This document shows positions 47,533 to 56,419 of a DNA stretch of 64,000 nucleotides, piece by piece. The position numbers were made by a program, and so were the translations under genes. A model generated the notes under the pieces. It ran no database searches. It saw only the letters and a list, made by a program, of their open reading frames with translations, and was not told where the DNA came from. Position 1 is the first letter of the stretch, and each line of letters opens with the position of its first letter. This DNA is from Sphingopyxis sp. LK2115 (GTDB lineage Bacteria; Pseudomonadota; Alphaproteobacteria; Sphingomonadales; Sphingomonadaceae), in NCBI RefSeq assembly GCF_014595975.1, contig NZ_JABWGQ010000015.1, positions 62,001-126,000 on the forward strand, in the 5' to 3' direction.

Positions 47533-49284
47533 ATGACCGAAAATCATGCCGCGTCGGCCGACACGCTCGTGCCGACCCCTACCCGGTGCGCGCAACCGCG
47601 CCGCTTTTCGGATTTCGCCACCGTGGGCGAAGCGCTCGACTATGCCGCCGCGGGCACCCGCGGGCTCAATTTCCACGATCCGCGTGGGCGTCTGGTGCGC
47701 CCCTATCCCTACAGCGAGCTTCGCGCCGACGCGCTCGCGGCCGCCTATCGCCTGATCGCCGCCGGGGTGAAACCCCAGGATCGCATCGCGCTGATCGCCG
47801 AAACCGGCCCCGAATTCGCCGCGCTCTTTTTCGGGACCATCTATGCCGGCGCATGGCCGGTGCCGCTGCCGCTGCCGACGAGCTTTGGCGGGCGCGACTC
47901 CTATGTCGGCCAGCTCGTCGTCCAGCTGACGAGCTGCGATCCCAAAATGCTGTTCTTCCCGCCTGAAATCGCCGCGATGGCGGCCGAAGCGGCCGAGCAA
48001 CGCGGGGTCGAACCGATTGACTGGACCAGCTTTGCCGAGCGCGCGGCCCCCGTCGCCGAACTGCCCAGGCAGAAAAGCGACGAAACCTGCTATCTTCAGT
48101 ACAGCAGCGGATCGACGCGCTTTCCGCACGGCGTCGCGGTGACGCATGGCGCGCTGCTCAACAATCTGTCGGCACATTCGCACGGCATGAAGCTGCAGGA
48201 CAGCGACCGTTGCGTGTCGTGGCTGCCCTGGTATCACGACATGGGCCTCGTCGGCTGCCTGCTCTCGCCCGTCGCGAACCAGGTTTCGGTCGATTATCTG
48301 AAGACCGAGGATTTCGCGCGCCGCCCGCTCGCCTGGCTCGACCTCATCAGCCGCAACGAAGGAACGACGCTCAGCTATTCGCCAACCTTCGGCTATGACA
48401 TTTGCGCGCGCCGCATCTCCAGCCAGAGCCATGTCGCCGACCGTTTCGACCTGTCGCGCTGGCGCGTCGCGGGCAATGGCGCCGACATGATCCGTCCCGA
48501 CGTGATGCAGGCCTTCGTCGATGCCTTTGCCGACGCGGGATTCAAGGCGAGCGCCTTTCTGCCGAGCTACGGCCTCGCCGAAGCGACGCTGGCGGTCAGC
48601 ATCATGCCGCCGGGCGAAGGCATCGTCGTCGAACTGGTCGAGGAAACCGAGCTGTCGGGCGCCGCGAACGATTCGGGCCGCCCGACGCGCTATCGCGCGA
48701 TCGTCAACTGCGGCAAGGCGGTCAAGGACATGACCATCGAAGTCCGCGACGAGGCGGGCAATCCCCTCCCCGACCAGACGGTCGGCAAGGTGTGGTGCAG
48801 CGGCCCGTCGCTGATGACCGGATATTACCGCGATCCCGAAGCGACCGCGGCCTGCATGAAGGACGGCTGGCTCGACACCGGCGATATGGGTTATATGTCA
48901 AACGGTTACATCTATATCGTCGGCCGTGCCAAGGACATGATCATCATCAACGGCAAGAATCACTGGCCGCAGGACATCGAATGGGCGGTCGAGCAATTGC
49001 CCGGTTTCAAGTCGGGCGACATCGCCGCCTTTGCGATCACCACGCCGGGCGGCGAAGAGACCCCCGCGGTGCTTGTCCAGTGCCGCACCAGCGACGATGC
49101 CGAACGCGCCGCGCTGCGCGAGACGATCCGCGAGCGCGTCCGCGCGATCACCGGCATGAACTGCCTCGTCGAGCTGATCCCGCCGCGCTCGCTGCCGCGC
49201 ACCAGTTCGGGCAAACTCAGCCGGTCGAAGGCGCGCGCGCAATATCTGGCGGGGGAAATCCAGCCCTTTGCGATTGCGGCGTAA
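47533..49284 (+). CDS. Fatty acyl-AMP ligase (FAAL)
   Basis: About 583 residues from the ATG at 47533; earlier in-frame starts (47470, 47436) exist without better sites. Adenylate-forming enzyme: P-loop-like YLQYSSGSTRFPHGVAVTHGAL, WLPWYHDMGLVGCL, LPSYGLAEATLAVS, the WLDTGDMGYMSNGYIYIVGRAKDMIIINGKN block and the C-terminal catalytic-Lys region RTSSGKLSRSKARAQYL. The FAAL-type insertion segment ISSQSHVADRFDLSRWRVAGNGAD supports FAAL over CoA ligase. It activates fatty acids as acyl-adenylates for transfer to an ACP. No PKS/NRPS or ACP is adjacent. Confidence 0.9.
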   Translation: MTENHAASADTLVPTPTRCAQPRRFSDFATVGEALDYAAAGTRGLNFHDPRGRLVRPYPYSELRADALAAAYRLIAAGVKPQDRIALIAETGPEFAALFFGTIYAGAWPVPLPLPTSFGGRDSYVGQLVVQLTSCDPKMLFFPPEIAAMAAEAAEQRGVEPIDWTSFAERAAPVAELPRQKSDETCYLQYSSGSTRFPHGVAVTHGALLNNLSAHSHGMKLQDSDRCVSWLPWYHDMGLVGCLLSPVANQVSVDYLKTEDFARRPLAWLDLISRNEGTTLSYSPTFGYDICARRISSQSHVADRFDLSRWRVAGNGADMIRPDVMQAFVDAFADAGFKASAFLPSYGLAEATLAVSIMPPGEGIVVELVEETELSGAANDSGRPTRYRAIVNCGKAVKDMTIEVRDEAGNPLPDQTVGKVWCSGPSLMTGYYRDPEATAACMKDGWLDTGDMGYMSNGYIYIVGRAKDMIIINGKNHWPQDIEWAVEQLPGFKSGDIAAFAITTPGGEETPAVLVQCRTSDDAERAALRETIRERVRAITGMNCLVELIPPRSLPRTSSGKLSRSKARAQYLAGEIQPFAIAA

Positions 49285-49332
49285 GGGCGGGAACGTCCGG
49301 TAGCGGCCGCAAGCAGTCATCCGAATATCATC

Positions 49333-49403
49333 GTCATCCCGGACGTGATCCGCGGTCCATGGCTTCAGCGCCGCGGCGGATCCCGGATCAAGTCCGGGAT
49401 GAC
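49333..49403. repeat. Palindromic repeat, GTCATCCCGGAC type
   Basis: GTCATCCCGGACGTGATCCG (from 49333) and CGGATCAAGTCCGGGATGAC (to 49403) flank a short spacer. It fills the gap between FAAL and GGDEF-EAL genes with the hairpin at 49506-49523. Confidence 0.7.
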
Positions 49404-49505
49404 CGATAAGCGGACGACAGCGGCCCACCCCAAAAACCGTCATTCCCACCCAATCCTCCATCCTGTCCCCGCGCGGAACAAAAATTCGCCATGCCGCAGC
49501 GCGAT

Positions 49506-49523
49506 GGTTACCTTCGGGTAACC
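49506..49523 (+). promoter_or_regulatory. 7-bp hairpin with TTCG loop just upstream of the GGDEF-EAL start
   Basis: GGTTACC-TTCG-GGTAACC is perfect, with the very stable UUCG tetraloop in RNA, 21 bases before the GTG start. It may shape the ribosome binding region or be an operator. Confidence 0.5.
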
Positions 49524-49544
49524 CGCACCCGTTAAACCGGCCGG

Positions 49545-51899
49545 GTGAAAAGCCTGCCTACCGACCCGACTGCCACCGACGTCATTCCCGCACGCACCCT
49601 GCTGGGGCTGGGGCCGCGGGGCCAGGACCTCGGCAACCTCCGCCAGATCCAGCTCGCGCCGCTTCGCGGCCGCGGCGCGCTGCGGCTCTGCATGGGGCTC
49701 GGCATGGCGCTCGTCGCCTTTGTGACCATGCTTCACCATGTCGCGCTGCCGGTCGCCGGCGGCTGGCTCGGTGCGTCGCTTCTCTTCAGCTTCTGGTCGT
49801 GGCGCCGGTTCCACAGCCTGCCGCTCGGTGATCCCAAGCTGCCGGGGAGCGCCGAATACCGGCTGTGCCATCGCCACGCGCTTTATTCGGCGCTGCTCTG
49901 GGGGGCACCCTTCTGGCTTCAGGGGCTCGCGCCCGGCATCGACCATATCCTGTCGATGTGGACGATCGCGGTGCTGATGATGCTCACGCTGGCGATCGTC
50001 GCGCACAGCGTTCCGCTCGCCTGCACCCTGTTCATCATGCCCGTTTCGCTGTCCGCGGCGGCGGCGCTTGGATTGGCCGGGGTGCCGGAAATCGCCGCGG
50101 TCACGCTTGTCGCAGGCATTCTGCTTTCGGCCTTCTGCGTCCGTTTTGCGCAAATCCACATCCGTTCGCGCCGCGCCGAAGAGACGCTGCACGAAAAAAG
50201 CGAAACGGTCAGCCTGCTGCTGCGCGAGTTCGAGGAAACCTCGGCCGACTGGCTGTGGCAGACCGACAGCAACCGCCGCCTCGTTCATGTTTCGCCGCGC
50301 CTCGCCTATGCGCTCGGCAGCAGCGCCGACCAGCTCGAAGGCGTGCCGCTGCTCCAGGCGCTGTCGGGCGATGCGTGGGACACCGGACTGTTCCCCAAGA
50401 GCCTGCACGACATGGCCGAACGGATGAAGCGGCGTGAAAGCTTCTCGAACCTGATCGTGCCGGTGTCGATCGGTGGCCGCCCGCGCTGGTGGGAATTGTC
50501 GGCGTCGCCGCGCCTCGACGAATCGGGCAAGTTCCTGGGCTTTCGCGGGGTCGGGTCCGATGTTACCGAACAGCGCGCAACCGCCGAACAGATTGCAAGA
50601 ATGGCGCGTTTCGACAATCTCACCGGCCTGCCCAACCGGCTCAGCCTCAACGAGGATCTGGCCCGCGCGCTCACCCGCGCCGTCGAGACCAAATCGCGCT
50701 GCGCCCTGCTGATGATCGACCTCGATCGCTTCAAGGCGGTCAACGATACGCTGGGCCACCCCGTCGGCGACAAATTGCTGGCACAGGTCGCGGCGCGGCT
50801 GAAGGCGTTGATGGAGCGCGGCATGACCTGCGGCCGCCTTGGCGGCGACGAATTCGCCGTTGTGCTCCACAATGTCGCATCGGGCGCGGTCGCCGAAGAA
50901 CTGGCACAGCGGATCATCGCGACGATCAGCCGACCCTATGTCGTCGACAATCACCAGTTGTTCGTCGGCGCCAGCGTCGGTTACGCGATCGGGCCGACCG
51001 ACGGCGCGACGGTCGAAACGCTGACGCGCAACGCCGACCTTGCACTGTATAAATCAAAGGATCGCGGCGGGAATGTCGTCGCCGCCTATGTCGCCTCGCT
51101 TCACGCCCAGGCCGAGGAACGGCGCGTCATGGAACAGGAATTGCGCGGCGCGCTGGAACGCGGCGAGTTCGAGCTTTATTACCAGCCGGTCGTCACCGCC
51201 GCCGACGGTACGCTGAATGGATTCGAAGCGCTGCTCCGGTGGACCAACCAGAAGCTGGGCAATGTTTCGCCGGGCCGGTTCATCCCGCTTGCCGAGGATG
51301 CGCGCCTCATCTCGCCGATCGGTGAATGGGTGCTGCGCACCGCATGCCGCGAGGCGATGAAATGGCCGTCCAACCTGAAGGTTGCGATCAACGTGTCGGC
51401 CGACCAGCTCACCGACCCCAGCTTCGCCTCGGTCGTCGTCTCGGCGCTCGCGCAGAGCGGCCTTCCGCCGCAAAGGCTGGAGATCGAGGTTACCGAAAGC
51501 GTCTTCCTGCGCGACGGCGGGGGCGCCGCGCAACTGCTCGACCAGCTCATCGCGCTCGGCATCCGCCTGTCGCTCGACGATTTCGGCACCGGCTATTCGT
51601 CACTCGGCTATTTGCGCAAGACGCAATTTTCGACGATCAAGGTCGACCGCAGCTTCGTCGTCGGTGCCGCCAAGGGCAGTATCGAATCGATCGCGATCAT
51701 CCGCGCCGTCGTCGCGCTCGCCGACAGCCTTGGCATGTCGACCACCGCCGAAGGCGCCGAAACCGAGCTGGAAGTCGAAACGCTGCGCAGCTTCGGCTGC
51801 TCGAACATCCAGGGCTATTATTACGGACGCCCGATGCCCGCGGACGACGTGCTGGCGTTGTTCCGCCGTCCCGACGACGTGGCGATCGCCGCCGCCTGA
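49545..51899 (+). CDS. Membrane GGDEF-EAL protein with PAS domain
   Basis: 784 residues from a GTG at 49545, without a strong Shine-Dalgarno. About five or six membrane spans between residues 45 and 205 (MASE-like), a PAS domain at about 220-345 (TSADWLWQTDSNRRLVHVS), GGDEF domain with GGDEF intact at 433-437, and EAL domain from Glu561 (GFEALLRW) with DDFGTGYSSLGYL and IKVDRSFV. The RxxD inhibitory site before GGDEF is absent (ERGM in its place). It should make or break cyclic di-GMP; both active sites look complete, so the direction is open. Stands alone. Confidence 0.94.
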   Translation: MKSLPTDPTATDVIPARTLLGLGPRGQDLGNLRQIQLAPLRGRGALRLCMGLGMALVAFVTMLHHVALPVAGGWLGASLLFSFWSWRRFHSLPLGDPKLPGSAEYRLCHRHALYSALLWGAPFWLQGLAPGIDHILSMWTIAVLMMLTLAIVAHSVPLACTLFIMPVSLSAAAALGLAGVPEIAAVTLVAGILLSAFCVRFAQIHIRSRRAEETLHEKSETVSLLLREFEETSADWLWQTDSNRRLVHVSPRLAYALGSSADQLEGVPLLQALSGDAWDTGLFPKSLHDMAERMKRRESFSNLIVPVSIGGRPRWWELSASPRLDESGKFLGFRGVGSDVTEQRATAEQIARMARFDNLTGLPNRLSLNEDLARALTRAVETKSRCALLMIDLDRFKAVNDTLGHPVGDKLLAQVAARLKALMERGMTCGRLGGDEFAVVLHNVASGAVAEELAQRIIATISRPYVVDNHQLFVGASVGYAIGPTDGATVETLTRNADLALYKSKDRGGNVVAAYVASLHAQAEERRVMEQELRGALERGEFELYYQPVVTAADGTLNGFEALLRWTNQKLGNVSPGRFIPLAEDARLISPIGEWVLRTACREAMKWPSNLKVAINVSADQLTDPSFASVVVSALAQSGLPPQRLEIEVTESVFLRDGGGAAQLLDQLIALGIRLSLDDFGTGYSSLGYLRKTQFSTIKVDRSFVVGAAKGSIESIAIIRAVVALADSLGMSTTAEGAETELEVETLRSFGCSNIQGYYYGRPMPADDVLALFRRPDDVAIAAA

Positions 51900-52239
51900 C
51901 CCGGCTCTCCCTCCCCCTGATGGGGAAGGATAGAAAGGCTTATCGCGAAACGTTCAGGCGACGTTGGATAGGGGTGAGGGTGCGTCCTTGCATCGCCGTC
52001 TCAGGCCGGGAGCGCCCCCACCGCTGCGACTGGCCAGCAAGTTGGCTGGTTTCGCTGCCTCCCTGTCAAGCGGGAAGCGCCGACGGATCGAGGCCTTTGC
52101 GCGCCGAATCGAACGCCCTGTCAAAAGGTTCCCCCATCCACCGCATCCGTGGCGCGGCTCATCGCTGGACGGGTGGTGGATGCCGTCCGGCGTGGCAAAG
52201 ACGCTCCCACGCTTGAAAACAAGCCGGGGGTCGCATTCC
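51900..52239. other. 340-base gap with repeats before the CHAP gene
   Basis: No gene seen. It begins with a CCCTCCCCCTGATGGGGAAG stretch like the purine/pyrimidine repeats. An 8-bp inverted pair CATCCACC (52135-52142) and GGTGGATG (52175-52182) precedes the CHAP start. Promoter for the CHAP gene probably in the last 100 bases. Confidence 0.5.
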
Positions 52240-52824
52240 ATGTTCCAACGCCGCTTTCTGACTGCCGCGCTTGCGTCGGCGCTGACGCTTGCAGGACTGT
52301 TCGCCAGCGCCCCCGCCGCGGCCAGATCCTATTTGCAATGCGTCCCCTTCGCCCGCGCCGAATCGGGCGTCGATATTCGCGGCAATGCCAAGACCTGGTG
52401 GGCGCAGGCGGCGGGCAGCTATGCGCGCGGCAGTGAACCGCGGCCGGGCGCCGTCATGGCCTTTGCGGGCACGCGCGGGATGCCGATGGGCCATGTCGCG
52501 GTGGTCAAAAAAATCGTCAGCGATCGCGAAATCCTGATCGACCATGCGAACTGGTCGCCGATAGGCGGCCGCCGTGGCCAGATCGAGCGCGGGGTTCGCG
52601 TCGTCGATGTCAGCGACGCCGGCGACTGGAGCCTGGTGCGCGTGTGGTACGCGCCGATCGGCGACCTCGGCCTGCGCGCCAATCCGGTGCAGGGTTTCAT
52701 CTACGCCGACCGCGAACCGGGCGGCGCAAATCCGGCGCCGAGTTTCGAGGCGCCGGTCTGGGCGCAGCAGGACTGGAAACCCGGCAACGGCCTTGACGTC
52801 GTTGCCGCTTCGCTCGGCAACTGA
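52240..52824 (+). CDS. Exported CHAP-domain protein (putative amidase)
   Basis: 194 residues with signal peptide (FLTAALASALTLAGLFASAPAAA). CHAP domain: catalytic Cys in SYLQCVPFARAESG, His in MPMGHVAVVKKIV, then the third polar residue in ILIDHANWSPIGGRRG. NlpC/P60-related peptidoglycan amidase or peptidase of the periplasm. Found alone. GGGGG 10 bases upstream of the ATG serves as the ribosome binding region. A strong terminator follows. Confidence 0.9.
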   Translation: MFQRRFLTAALASALTLAGLFASAPAAARSYLQCVPFARAESGVDIRGNAKTWWAQAAGSYARGSEPRPGAVMAFAGTRGMPMGHVAVVKKIVSDREILIDHANWSPIGGRRGQIERGVRVVDVSDAGDWSLVRVWYAPIGDLGLRANPVQGFIYADREPGGANPAPSFEAPVWAQQDWKPGNGLDVVAASLGN

Positions 52825-52861
52825 GCCTCCCCCCCCACCTCCAAGGGCTCGACGAGCGACG

Positions 52862-52905
52862 AAACCATCCGGGGCGGCTCGCCGCTCCGGGTGGTTTTTT
52901 CTTTT
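52862..52905 (+). terminator. Rho-independent terminator of the CHAP gene
   Basis: AACCATCCGGGGCGG (52863-52877) pairs with CCGCTCCGGGTGGTT (52882-52896, two G-U pairs), then a run of T to 52900 and TTTT after one C. Located 39 bases after the stop. Confidence 0.9.
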
Positions 52906-52928
52906 GAGGCTGAAAGGATTGGCGTCGG

Positions 52929-53231
52929 TCAGTCGGCGACGGCGTCGCCTTCACCGTTGCTGTTGGCGTCGCCCTTGCCGGCACCCTTACCCGCCACATC
53001 CTCGAACCACGCCTCGACCTCGCCCGACAGCTTGATCGTCATCGGCTGGCCAAAGCGATCCTTCGATTTTCCCGCGGCAACGCGGATCCAGCCTTCGGAT
53101 ATGCAATATTCCTCGACGTCGGTGCGTTCCTTGCCCTTGAAGCGGATACCGATGCCACGTTGCAGCACTTCCAGATCGAAATGGGGCGAGCGCGGATTGG
53201 TCGACATGCGGTCGGGCGGCGTATCGGTCAT
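52929..53231 (-). CDS. DUF3297 family protein
   Basis: 100 residues. Starts MTDTPPDRMSTNPRSPHFD; conserved LQRGIGIRFKGKERTDVEEYCISEGWIRVAAGKSKDRFGQPMTIKLSGEVEAWFE, a compact alpha/beta fold, then a Gly/Lys/Asp tail. Present in many alphaproteobacteria, function unknown. The TTG at 53237 would add two residues; ATG preferred. Convergent with the CHAP gene. Confidence 0.85.
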   Translation of the reverse strand: MTDTPPDRMSTNPRSPHFDLEVLQRGIGIRFKGKERTDVEEYCISEGWIRVAAGKSKDRFGQPMTIKLSGEVEAWFEDVAGKGAGKGDANSNGEGDAVAD

Positions 53232-53285
53232 GGACAATTTTCCCGTAAAATGATGCGCGGCCCTAGCGGGGTCGAACCGCCACCG

Positions 53286-53780
53286 TCAATCGCCAAGACG
53301 CGCCGCGCCACGGTTCCGCGCCGCAGCCGATGTCGGCGGCAACGCCGACGGCGCTGCCGAATAAAGTTTGTCGGCGAGCGGATAAAGCTCGCGCTCCTCG
53401 CGCTCGACGCGGCGCCCCAGCAGGTCAAAGATGATCCGCGTCTCGCGGCAAAAGCCCGCCCAGTCGGCCGCAACGCGCGTAGCGGTCCATTTTTCGTCAT
53501 AAGCGGTGAAATTGTCGGCGAGATCGCCCATTTCGAGTTCGAATGCACGGGTAAGGCGAACAAGTTCGGGCTCGCCGCTCGCACGCAGGCGCGGATACAG
53601 CGCCCAATCCTCGCACTTCAGATGGCGGACCAGTGTGGCGCGCAGCGCCGAGCGGGCCGATGCCAGATCGGCGGGACGCAGCGGCGCGGGATCGTCGATC
53701 ATCGCCCGGATGACGCGCGCCAGCGCCATCAGCGCCGCATGTTCAGCGCGCAGTCGATCCATTTCCCGGCTCGTGGCCAT
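53286..53780 (-). CDS. Hemerythrin-like protein, copy 1
   Basis: 164 residues. Four-helix HHE-type domain: His14 (RAEHAAL), His53-x3-Glu57 (VRHLKCEDWALYP), and last helix with RVEREERELYPLADKL. The third-helix histidine of canonical hemerythrins is not seen (GDLADNFTAY). Related to the protein at 56420-56923. May bind iron with an altered site, or be only structural. Downstream of the AraC regulator on the same strand. Confidence 0.8.
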   Translation of the reverse strand: MATSREMDRLRAEHAALMALARVIRAMIDDPAPLRPADLASARSALRATLVRHLKCEDWALYPRLRASGEPELVRLTRAFELEMGDLADNFTAYDEKWTATRVAADWAGFCRETRIIFDLLGRRVEREERELYPLADKLYSAAPSALPPTSAAARNRGAARLGD

Positions 53781-53898
53781 AATGGTTCCCGCGGCGCGAG
53801 CGGTCCCTCGTGTGCGAGCATAGATGGGGAGCGTGAACGGACCGTAAACTCTCTGCCCGCCCGGCGGCGACCGGAACGCCGCCCGCGCGGACGTCCGG

Positions 53899-54759
53899 TC
53901 AGGTCGCACGCCGCCAGCTCGACGGGGGTGCGCCGAAGCGGCGGGCGAAGGCGGTCGCGAAATGGCTGGGCGTCGCAAAGCCCGTGGCGAGCGCGATTTC
54001 GGTCACCGGATCGTCGCCCGCGCGCAGCATCCGCGCCGCCGCGTCGAGCCGCGCGCGCAGCACATATTGCCAGGGCGTGACGCCGAACGCCTCGCGGAAC
54101 GCGCCGGTGAAGCGCCGCACGTCCATGCCGACGAGCGCCGCGAGCGTATCGAGGCTGTGCCGCGCGTCGGGCGCGTCGCGGATCGCCGCGACCAGCTGCA
54201 CCCGCTGCGATGCCGACAGCGTGCGCCGCGCCCCATGCCGGAAGCGCGATCCATAACGCGCGCGCAGGTGCAGTTGCAACGTATCGCCGATCGCGTGCGC
54301 CGCCATGTCGGCCAGGTCGCCGCCCGGCCCGCGCACCAATTCGGCCAGCCGCGCCGCCGATCCGAAGAGAAAATCGTCGCGGTGCCGCACCCGCGCCGCA
54401 AGCGGAACGTCGCCGACGAGCGCGGTGGGCACGCGCAGCTCGACAAACTCGGCCCGTCCGCCCTCGGCGAGCGCGGCATAGCGGCACGCCGCGGGGATGA
54501 TCCATATATCACCGCGCGCCGGCGGTAACGGCCCAGACGGCCCGACCGCAAACTCGCACACGAGCCGGTCGATCCGCCCGCCCAGATGCACGACGATGGT
54601 GTGATGCGCCTCCTCGAACGTCCAGTCGGTCGGGCGGTCGAGCCGTTCGGTCGCGGCGACGACGCCGATCGGGCCGATCGCCGTTTCGCGGCGCGCGAGG
54701 AGCGTCCGCGGTCGCAGCGGCCGGATGCCGTCCCACACGCCCCACGCCTGCTCGTTCAC
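53899..54759 (-). CDS. AraC-family transcriptional regulator
   Basis: 286 residues from a GTG at 54759 with the strong Shine-Dalgarno AGGAGGA just upstream. N-terminal cupin-like sensing part (EEAHHTIVVHLGGRIDRL and GDIWIIPAACRY), C-terminal double helix-turn-helix (about 185-285) with SLDTLAALVGMDVRRFTGAFREAFGVTP and EIALATGFATPSHFATAFARRFG. Divergent from the SDR gene, with 154 bases between them, so it most likely controls that gene. The inducer is unknown. Confidence 0.92.
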   Translation of the reverse strand: MNEQAWGVWDGIRPLRPRTLLARRETAIGPIGVVAATERLDRPTDWTFEEAHHTIVVHLGGRIDRLVCEFAVGPSGPLPPARGDIWIIPAACRYAALAEGGRAEFVELRVPTALVGDVPLAARVRHRDDFLFGSAARLAELVRGPGGDLADMAAHAIGDTLQLHLRARYGSRFRHGARRTLSASQRVQLVAAIRDAPDARHSLDTLAALVGMDVRRFTGAFREAFGVTPWQYVLRARLDAAARMLRAGDDPVTEIALATGFATPSHFATAFARRFGAPPSSWRRAT

Positions 54760-54913
54760 TCGTCCTCCTCTTCGGCCACTCGACTCATGCGCCGGAGGGA
54801 GAAAGCTGCGCCGGAATTGAAAAGCGGGCAAGCCGGAACACGCCTATCATCGGCACGACAGCGCCGCGGCGACCGTCCCGGCGTGCCTCACAGCGTTGCC
54901 AAGGAGACCAGCA

Positions 54914-55687
54914 ATGACAGACCACAGCATCAAGGGCAAAGTTGCGCTTATCGCGGGCGGCGGCAAGAATCTGGGCGGCCTCGTCGCCCGTGACCTTGCC
55001 GCGCATGGCGCCAAAGCAGTCGCGGTGCATTACAACAGTCCCGCCTCCGCCGCCGAGACCGACGAAACGCTCGCCGCCATCCGCGCTGCGGGCGCCGAGG
55101 CCGTCGCCTTCCAGGCCGACCTCACGTCGGCGTCGGCGATGGAAAAGCTGTTCGCAGACACCATCGCGGCGGTCGGACACCCAGACATCGCGATCAACAC
55201 GGTGGGCAAGGTGCTCAAAAAGCCCTTCACCGAAGTCAGCGAGGCGGAATATGACGAGATGACCGCGGTGAACAGCAAGAGCGCCTTTTTCTTCCTGAAA
55301 GAGGCGGGCAGGCACCTCAATGACAATGGCAAGATCTGCACCATCGTCACTTCCCTGCTGGGCGCCTACACGCCCTTCTACGCCGCCTATGCGGGAACCA
55401 AGGCGCCGGTCGAACATTTCACCCGCGCCGCGTCGAAGGAGTTCGGCCAGCGCGGCATTTCGGTGACCGCGATCGGGCCGGGCCCGATGGACACCCCCTT
55501 CTTTTACCCTGCCGAGGGCGAGGATGCGGTCGCCTATCACAAGACCGCCGCCGCGCTGTCGCCCTTCACCCCCACCGGCCTGACCCATATCGAGGATATC
55601 GTCCCGTGGATCCGCATGCTGGTGTCGGAAGGCTGGTGGATGACCGGCCAGACGATTCTGGTCAACGGCGGCTACACGACCAAGTGA
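54914..55687 (+). CDS. Short-chain dehydrogenase/reductase
   Basis: 257 residues; the ATG at 54914 follows AAGGAGA. Rossmann motif KVALIAGGGKNLGG in place of the common TGxxxGIG, NTVGKVLK, catalytic Ser in VTSLLG, Tyr159-x3-Lys163 (YAGTKAPVEHF), and the end GQTILVNGGYTTK. NAD(P)-dependent oxidoreductase, probably of ketoacyl-reductase type; substrate unknown. Divergent AraC gene. Confidence 0.92.
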   Translation: MTDHSIKGKVALIAGGGKNLGGLVARDLAAHGAKAVAVHYNSPASAAETDETLAAIRAAGAEAVAFQADLTSASAMEKLFADTIAAVGHPDIAINTVGKVLKKPFTEVSEAEYDEMTAVNSKSAFFFLKEAGRHLNDNGKICTIVTSLLGAYTPFYAAYAGTKAPVEHFTRAASKEFGQRGISVTAIGPGPMDTPFFYPAEGEDAVAYHKTAAALSPFTPTGLTHIEDIVPWIRMLVSEGWWMTGQTILVNGGYTTK

Positions 55688-55707
55688 GCGCGGCTGGCGG
55701 GCGGCCG

Positions 55708-56319
55708 TCAGGTCGTCCGCCACGCCCCCGGCGCCAGATCGCCAATCTCCCACCCGCCGATCCGCCACCGCACCAGCCGCAGCGTCGGATGGCCGACCGC
55801 TGCGGTCATGCGGCGGACCTGGCGGTTGCGGCCTTCGGTGATGGTGAGTTCGATCCATGCGTCGGGCACGCTCTTGCGGAATCGCACCGGCGGGTCGCGG
55901 TCCCACAGCTTGGGCGTCCCGATGCGGCGGACGGTTGCGGGGCGGGTCGGACCGTCGTTCAGCGCGACACCGCGGCGGAGCGCGTCGAGCGCGGCGTCGT
56001 CGGGTTCGCCCTCGACCTGCACGAGATAGGTTTTGGGCATCTTGTGCTTCGGCGATGAAATCCGCGCCTGCAACGCGCCGTCGTCGGTCAGGACCAGCAG
56101 GCCTTCGCTGTCCCTGTCCAGCCGCCCGGCGGGATAGACGCCCGGCACGTCGATATAGTCGGACAGCGTCGCGCGCGGGCCGCCGGTCCCTTCCCCGCTG
56201 CCGCGATCGGTGAATTGCGACAGGACGCCGTACGGCTTGTTGAACAGGATCAACCGTCCCAACGCCTGGACTCCCACAGAATGGAAATGCGTCAGCTGAT
56301 GCGGAGGACTGACGCGCAT
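55708..56319 (-). CDS. Pseudouridine synthase, RsuA/RluB/E family
   Basis: About 203 residues from the ATG at 56319; the start is uncertain and the family-conserved part begins at [16 protein letters not shown]. The catalytic Asp lies in [20 protein letters not shown]; later [10 protein letters not shown] and [23 protein letters not shown]. No S4 domain is present, as in RluE. Modifies a uridine in 23S or 16S rRNA. Convergent with the SDR gene. Confidence 0.9.
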   Translation of the reverse strand: MRVSPPHQLTHFHSVGVQALGRLILFNKPYGVLSQFTDRGSGEGTGGPRATLSDYIDVPGVYPAGRLDRDSEGLLVLTDDGALQARISSPKHKMPKTYLVQVEGEPDDAALDALRRGVALNDGPTRPATVRRIGTPKLWDRDPPVRFRKSVPDAWIELTITEGRNRQVRRMTAAVGHPTLRLVRWRIGGWEIGDLAPGAWRTT

Positions 56320-56419
56320 CGGACCGGAGCGGCGGACGACTCCTCGCTGCTGGCGCTCCGCCCTCATGCGCTTCGCCGGGCTTCAATTCAAGCCATCGTT
56401 GGCCGTCCGCCGACGGAGG

